Assembly (NCBI GenBank): GCA_964395715.1
Contig: CAYNAU010000003.1
Coordinates: 186,001-250,000 of the forward strand
From: Porticoccus sp964395715
Lineage (GTDB): Bacteria > Pseudomonadota > Gammaproteobacteria > Pseudomonadales > Porticoccaceae
Length of the DNA: 64,000 nucleotides
Direction: 5' to 3'
Of this stretch, positions 60,178 to 64,000 are shown in pieces. A program made the translations under genes and the position numbers. Below the pieces are notes generated by a model. The model was not told where the DNA came from. It saw only the letters and a list, made by a program, of their open reading frames with translations, and did not search any database. How positions within the stretch are numbered: position 1 is the first letter of the stretch; each line of letters starts with the position of its first letter.

Positions 60178-61611
60178 TCAACCAAGGGAGTTGATCAGGC
60201 GGTTGATGTACTTTTTCACATGGATATTGATTTTAGACGTTTCGCGAGGCTTGTGTGGCGCAGATTGATGGGCCAGGTTTCTGCTGCTACCGCTGTTTAT
60301 ATTTGAAGGGGTAGCGCCGTATTTGGAGGTATCCCTCCGCTGGTCGAGCATCATGCTGGCAGGGGCATTGTAGAGGTAATTGTCGGAAAGCCGTTCTCCG
60401 GTATGGCTGCTGAATGCCCGGGCCGGATCGAGGTGCCAGGTGCCCACCGGAACATCATCCCAGCGGTCGTCCCAGGACCATGGCGGTTTGGGCCGGGACC
60501 AGCCGCGACGATCAAAATCCCTGCCGGCAATAAACTTCCCTACCTGCACCTGTCGCCCCAGACTATCAGTACCTATGACCAGGGAGTCTTCGAACAGGCT
60601 GTGCTTACCCTTGCCAGAGGGCTTAAAGTTACGTGCCATTTCGTACCAGGGTTTTAGGGAGGCGAGTCGATAGCCGATGGAAAATTGACTCCCGTCATCC
60701 ACACCTAGCTGTTCACGATAGGTATGGTTGTTGTTGTGGCGCAGGATTTTGGTATGAGTAGCCAGCTTGAGGAAATCGCCCTCTTCGGCGCAGCGAATGC
60801 CGTGCCCCATTGCCTGAGTGTAAATGATGATATGGCTGCCGCCCTCAAACAGCGCCCGAGACTGAATTGGCTCCGTACCATTGGATTCACCACTGTTGTT
60901 ACAGAGGAAAAAGCGGTTGTGGAACCAGGTTTCCACCAGGGCCACCTTCATGGAGACCTTGTCGACCCGCAGTTGCAGACCCTCGTTATCGCTGTCGTGA
61001 TAGGTCATGTCGGAGAGGGCCTCGCGCAGTGGTGAGTCGTAATCCTTGATGTGGTAAAGCATGTAGGCCAGGTAGTAGGAGTCGTCGGTCTCGGCGACGA
61101 CTTCCCCGTAAACCACGCTGGGCACGGTTCCCCGGACCAGAGCGTTGTCGACGTTATTGCGCGGGTCGGTGTCGCCGTCGAAAAACAAATCAGTTGGAAT
61201 GTCCCAAAGCGGTTGGTGGCCGATTTTCTGAATGATGGTGGGACTGTAGGTTTCCAATAGCTGGTGATAGAGGTGCTCTCTCGACGTGCCAGCCGGCTGA
61301 ACTCTCTGAGGTACGGGACCTGAAGCGTATCCCGGCAGTTCGATTCTATCGAACTGTCCCGTGTTCATCTCCGGCCGGGACGCAGCAGGTTCCAGAGGGT
61401 CGGCCATCAACCGGGCATTGGCAAAGATTACCAGCTCGAGAAGGATAAAGACGGTGAGTGGCAGGCCGCCAAAAAGATATAGGATGAGCGCCGTAGCCTT
61501 TTTATAATAATCGTTAGTGTGTTCGCGCCAGGCACGACAGGCCAGCCGCTGGCAACCGCGGTAGATGGTAATGGGAAATAGGGCAGTCGCCGTGAGCGAA
61601 TACTTTAGCAT
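60178..61611 (-). CDS. Uncharacterised membrane-anchored protein (HDSDNEG motif)
   Basis: A 477-residue protein of unknown function. One hydrophobic segment (ALILYLFGGLPLTVFILLEL, about residues 40-64) anchors it, with the bulk outside or in the periplasm. Recognisable blocks: YSPTIIQKIGHQPLWDIPTD, FDGDTDPRNNVDNA, DSYYLAYMLYHIKDYDS, TYHDSDNEGLQLRVDK, ETWFHNRFFLC and HIIIYTQAMGHGI. They resemble, from memory, a group of uncharacterised bacterial proteins with an H-x-N-D-x-E-G motif, and more distantly NPP1/Vps62-like folds; this is inference. The tail is basic and Ser/Asn-rich. It is divergent from the inositol-lipid genes. Confidence 0.7.
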   Translation of the reverse strand: MLKYSLTATALFPITIYRGCQRLACRAWREHTNDYYKKATALILYLFGGLPLTVFILLELVIFANARLMADPLEPAASRPEMNTGQFDRIELPGYASGPVPQRVQPAGTSREHLYHQLLETYSPTIIQKIGHQPLWDIPTDLFFDGDTDPRNNVDNALVRGTVPSVVYGEVVAETDDSYYLAYMLYHIKDYDSPLREALSDMTYHDSDNEGLQLRVDKVSMKVALVETWFHNRFFLCNNSGESNGTEPIQSRALFEGGSHIIIYTQAMGHGIRCAEEGDFLKLATHTKILRHNNNHTYREQLGVDDGSQFSIGYRLASLKPWYEMARNFKPSGKGKHSLFEDSLVIGTDSLGRQVQVGKFIAGRDFDRRGWSRPKPPWSWDDRWDDVPVGTWHLDPARAFSSHTGERLSDNYLYNAPASMMLDQRRDTSKYGATPSNINSGSSRNLAHQSAPHKPRETSKINIHVKKYINRLINSLG

Positions 61612-61681
61612 GTGGCTCTTGTTATAATTTTGGCCGTATTAATACAATAAAACGAGCGCAGTTTAATCTTTCGCAGAAGTT
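61612..61681. promoter_or_regulatory. Divergent AT-rich promoter region of the inositol cluster
   Basis: A 70-base gap between divergent genes containing TATAAT (61624-61629), the palindrome GTATTAATAC (61636-61645) and TACAAT just after. Hexamers for both directions are plausible but no -35 has a clearly correct spacing. Confidence 0.4.
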
Positions 61682-62425
61682 ATGAATAGTGAGTCTCTTA
61701 GCGTTTTTATCCTGTTTGGACTGGTTCTGTTGCTGGGCCTGGTGTATGTCGTCAGGGGATATTTGAACGGGGCTTTCAAGCACTACGAGCGGGTTGATCG
61801 CCAGGGAGGCAGTGTGCTGCTCGGCAAGGCTGTAATGAATTTTGCAGTTTGGGGGATGGAGCCCGTGGCCCGTTTTTTGGCAAGGCTCTCCATCACACCC
61901 AATCAGGTGACCCTGAGTTCGGTTTTTTTTGGCCTTGTGGCCGGTTTGTGTATTGCCTCCGGACACTTCGGCTACGCGTTCTGTGCGGCGATTGTCGCCG
62001 GCATGACCGATATGCTCGATGGTCTGCTGGCGCGCCTGGCGGGAAAAAGCGATGCTTCCGGTGTGGTATTGGATTCCACGGTTGATCGCTACGTCGATTT
62101 CTTTTTACTGGCCGGTTGTGCCCTCTATTTTCGACATGATGTGATGAGTTTGTCCGCCAGTCTGCTGGCCATCCACGGTTCGTTTATGATCAGTTACACC
62201 ACGGCCAAGGCCGAGGCAATGGCAGTGAGTGTGCCCCGTGGTAACATGAAACGCACAGAGCGGCACGTCTACCTGTTGCTGGCGCTGGTCGCCAGTACCT
62301 TTTATCCGGCATCTGGGGGACTTTCGCCATTGTTGGTGGTGGTATGGCTATTGGCAGTTCTGACAAACTGGTCTGCCTTGATGCGCTTTCGTGCTTTGTT
62401 CCTCTCCGCGGGAAACGCGGACTGA
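61682..62425 (+). CDS. CDP-alcohol phosphatidyltransferase, likely inositol phospholipid synthase
   Basis: A 247-residue integral membrane enzyme. The full superfamily motif D-x2-D-G-x2-A-R-x8-G-x3-D-x3-D is present in DMLDGLLARLAGKSDASG followed by VVLDSTVDRYVD (about residues 109-140). Upstream SITPNQVTLSSVFFGLVAGL and downstream SYTTAKAEAMAVSVPRGNMK then RTERHVYLLL match the phosphatidylinositol-phosphate-synthase branch more than PgsA or PssA. With a myo-inositol-1-phosphate synthase gene two genes away, the acceptor is probably inositol 1-phosphate, giving phosphatidylinositol phosphate. TGATG overlap with the next gene. Confidence 0.82.
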   Translation: MNSESLSVFILFGLVLLLGLVYVVRGYLNGAFKHYERVDRQGGSVLLGKAVMNFAVWGMEPVARFLARLSITPNQVTLSSVFFGLVAGLCIASGHFGYAFCAAIVAGMTDMLDGLLARLAGKSDASGVVLDSTVDRYVDFFLLAGCALYFRHDVMSLSASLLAIHGSFMISYTTAKAEAMAVSVPRGNMKRTERHVYLLLALVASTFYPASGGLSPLLVVVWLLAVLTNWSALMRFRALFLSAGNAD

Positions 62426-62817
62426 TGTTTTACCGCGCTCAGTTTGCCGCGATGCTGGCCACAGCTGTGGATTTCGCGGTTATGGTGTTCTGTTACCAGC
62501 TCATCGGGTTGCCGTTGGCCGTTGCGGTAGCTTTTGGTCCCATGGTCGGTGGTATGGTCAACTTTACCCTTAATCGCTACTGGAGTTTCCGTGCTGCTGG
62601 AGACAGGTTGCTGTGGCAGATGGGCTCCTATATGTCCGTTTGTCTGGTTGCGGCCCTGGTAAATGCCTATGGTGTTGTCCTTATGGTGGCCCATACGGCA
62701 CTGGCTTATTTTCCTGCCCGGGTTGTCGTCGCTCTGACGGTTGCCCTGTTTATTAATTACCCCCTGCACCGCTACCTGGTGTTTGCGGCCAGGGGCGGTT
62801 TGTTGAAAAGTCAGTAA
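62425..62817 (+). CDS. GtrA-family membrane protein
   Basis: A 130-residue protein with four hydrophobic helices and the GtrA layout: FYRAQFAAMLATAVDFAVMV, GPMVGGMVNFTLNRYWSFRA (the conserved Asn-F-x-L-N-R-x-W-x-F block) and NYPLHRYLVFAARG. GtrA proteins are thought to flip polyprenyl-linked sugars or help decorate surface glycans and lipids. Here it lies between the CDP-alcohol transferase (overlapping start) and the inositol-phosphate synthase, so a role in moving or modifying an inositol lipid is suggested, not shown. A longer upstream frame overlaps the transferase and is not used. Confidence 0.85.
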   Translation: MFYRAQFAAMLATAVDFAVMVFCYQLIGLPLAVAVAFGPMVGGMVNFTLNRYWSFRAAGDRLLWQMGSYMSVCLVAALVNAYGVVLMVAHTALAYFPARVVVALTVALFINYPLHRYLVFAARGGLLKSQ

Positions 62818-62870
62818 TCGTTTTCACTGCCTGTTGTTGTGGACCTTGTGAGGCTTGCTAAGGAGTCGTC

Positions 62871-63965
62871 GTGGAAAGAAAGATCATCAGAATTGCTGTC
62901 ATTGGCGTGGGCAACTGTGCCAGTTCCCTGATACAGGGAATCCATTACTACCGCGCCAGGGGCGCAGAGGAATGTATCGGTCTTCTCAACTATGAAATTG
63001 GCGGTTATCGCCCCGGTGATATCGAAGTGGTAGCGGCATTTGATATCGATAAACGCAAAGTGGGGGTGGATGTTAACGAAGCGGTGTTTGCCCCGCCCAA
63101 TTGCACCACAGTGTTTTGTGGCGACCTGCCTGCCAGTGGCGTCAAGGTATCCATGGGCAAGGTGCTCGATGGTTACTCCGAACACATGGCCAATTTCGGT
63201 GATGACCGCACCTTCCTGTTGTCCTCGGAGGCGGAACCCAGCCAGGCCGACGTGGTGGCCCAACTGAAGAAGGCCGGGGTGGATGTCCTTATGAATTACC
63301 TACCGGTGGGCTCTCAGAAGGCCACCGAGTTTTATGCCGAATGCGCCCTGGAGGCGGGCTGTGCCTTCGTCAACAACATCCCGGTATTCATTGCCAGTAA
63401 CTCCGAGTGGGCGGCGCGCTTTGCCGCGCGCAATATCCCCATCATCGGTGACGACATCAAGGCGCAATTGGGCGCGACCATCGTGCACCGCACTTTGGGT
63501 AACCTGTTCAAGAAGCGCGGGGTGAAGCTGGAGCGCACCTACCAGCTCAATACCGGGGGCAACACCGATTTTCTCAACATGTTGAATCGGGAGCGTCTGG
63601 CCTCGAAGAAAGAATCCAAGACGGAGGCAGTGCAGGCTGCTATACCCCAGCGCCTGGAAGCCGAAAACATCCATGTTGGCCCCAGCGATTATGTGCCCTG
63701 GCAAAACGACAATAAGGTCTGCTTTATCCGCATGGAGGGCAAACTGTTCGGCGATGTGGCGATGAACCTGGAGTTGCGGTTGTCGGTGGAAGATTCTCCC
63801 AACTCCGCCGGCGTGGCCATTGATACCATCCGCTGCGCCAAGGTCGCTCTGGACCGGGACATGGGCGGCATTATCGAAATTCCCTCGGCATTTTTTTGCA
63901 AGCACCCGCCCCGGCAGATCCCGGACGACGAGTCCTACGTCACCCTGATGGAAGAGTGGGTCTAG
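62871..63965 (+). CDS. ino1: myo-Inositol-1-phosphate synthase (short, actinobacterial/archaeal-like)
   Basis: A 364-residue NAD-dependent enzyme converting glucose 6-phosphate to 1L-myo-inositol 1-phosphate. It begins with GTG (AGGAG 8 bases upstream) as VERKIIRIAVIGVGNCASSL, the Rossmann loop. Family blocks: AAFDIDKRKVGVDVNEAVFA, LMNYLPVGSQKATEFYAECA, FVNNIPVFIASNSEWAARF, PIIGDDIKAQLGATIVHRTL, QLNTGGNTDFLNML and LASKKESKTEAVQAAI. The length and blocks fit the short Mycobacterium Ino1-like class, not the 500-residue eukaryotic one. It lies about 50 bases after the GtrA gene. Confidence 0.93.
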   Translation: MERKIIRIAVIGVGNCASSLIQGIHYYRARGAEECIGLLNYEIGGYRPGDIEVVAAFDIDKRKVGVDVNEAVFAPPNCTTVFCGDLPASGVKVSMGKVLDGYSEHMANFGDDRTFLLSSEAEPSQADVVAQLKKAGVDVLMNYLPVGSQKATEFYAECALEAGCAFVNNIPVFIASNSEWAARFAARNIPIIGDDIKAQLGATIVHRTLGNLFKKRGVKLERTYQLNTGGNTDFLNMLNRERLASKKESKTEAVQAAIPQRLEAENIHVGPSDYVPWQNDNKVCFIRMEGKLFGDVAMNLELRLSVEDSPNSAGVAIDTIRCAKVALDRDMGGIIEIPSAFFCKHPPRQIPDDESYVTLMEEWV

Positions 63966-63966
63966 T

Positions 63967-64000
63967 ATGGGATCAGAGTTATGGGCTGTCAGGATGGCGG
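63967..64000 (+). CDS. Possible start of the next gene (truncated by window edge)
   Basis: An ATG one base after the inositol-phosphate synthase stop opens a frame (MGSELWAVRMA) that stays open to the end of the window. The tight spacing suggests operon continuation, but 11 codons are too few to identify it or even be sure it is real. Confidence 0.25.
   Translation, partial: MGSELWAVRMA

Noticed and set aside
1..64000. CRISPR arrays, tRNA/rRNA genes, prophage or defence islands
   Set aside because: Intergenic gaps are short; no regularly spaced repeats, tRNA-like cloverleaf sequence, integrase, transposase, restriction or toxin-antitoxin gene was seen.

Overview
The window reads as a chromosomal segment of a gammaproteobacterium, most likely a marine relative of Pseudomonas or of the Cellvibrionales (Microbulbifer/Saccharophagus-like). 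This is inferred from gene content and order: the minor type IV pilin operon, pilSR, nadE, bamD, rluD, pgeF and clpB lie together much as in Pseudomonas, followed by ilvIHC-pssA, leuA and holD-rimI. There is no tRNA, rRNA, CRISPR array, prophage or insertion sequence. About 60 genes are packed tightly, many with 4-bp start/stop overlaps.

Region 1 (1-9.6 kb) holds the end of a minor-pilin operon (pilV truncated by the window edge, then pilW, pilX, pilY1 and pilE) facing the pilRS two-component system. Region 2 (9.7-16.7 kb) is housekeeping: NAD synthetase, outer-membrane assembly lipoprotein BamD, pseudouridine synthase RluD, PgeF, disaggregase ClpB and a small DUF4124 protein. Region 3 (16.7-24.3 kb) is branched-chain amino-acid synthesis (ilvI-ilvH-ilvC, leuA), phosphatidylserine synthase, a diverged DNA polymerase III psi subunit and RimI. 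Region 4 (24.4-30.1 kb) has a membrane PAS-GGDEF-EAL protein behind a textbook CRP-type palindrome, a DUF523-DUF1722 protein, and an NfeD/SPFH pair separated by a miniature inverted-repeat element.

Region 5 (30.1-40.3 kb, all minus strand) looks like a redox/stress locus. It encodes a RegB/RegA (PrrBA/RoxSR) redox two-component system, a Met-rich TonB-dependent receptor, a SulP anion transporter with a universal stress protein, a Lon-like protease with a second stress protein, and a host-attachment-family protein. GTGAC-Nx-GTCGC boxes resembling RegA/PrrA sites precede both the receptor and the SulP unit. A perfect GCGAC-N6-GTCGC box lies further along, near 46.8 kb.

Region 6 (40.6-52.3 kb) contains RF3, a VOC protein, a HAMP membrane protein, a TauE-like transporter operon with an AI-2E/PerM permease, an O-methyltransferase, an RND efflux pair and a uracil-DNA-glycosylase-fold protein. 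Region 7 (52.3-60.1 kb) has tandem DUF3391-HD-GYP paralogues, the second lacking the HD histidine, then minus-strand greB, an S9 peptidase, a SUI1/YciH factor, a quinone oxidoreductase and an APC permease.

Region 8 (60.2-64 kb) is the most unusual. A CDP-alcohol phosphatidyltransferase, a GtrA-like membrane protein and a short-type myo-inositol-1-phosphate synthase form an apparent operon, divergent from an uncharacterised 477-residue protein. This suggests inositol phospholipid synthesis, which is rare in Gammaproteobacteria. The cluster may continue past the right edge. All functions are inferred from sequence reading alone; no searches were run.
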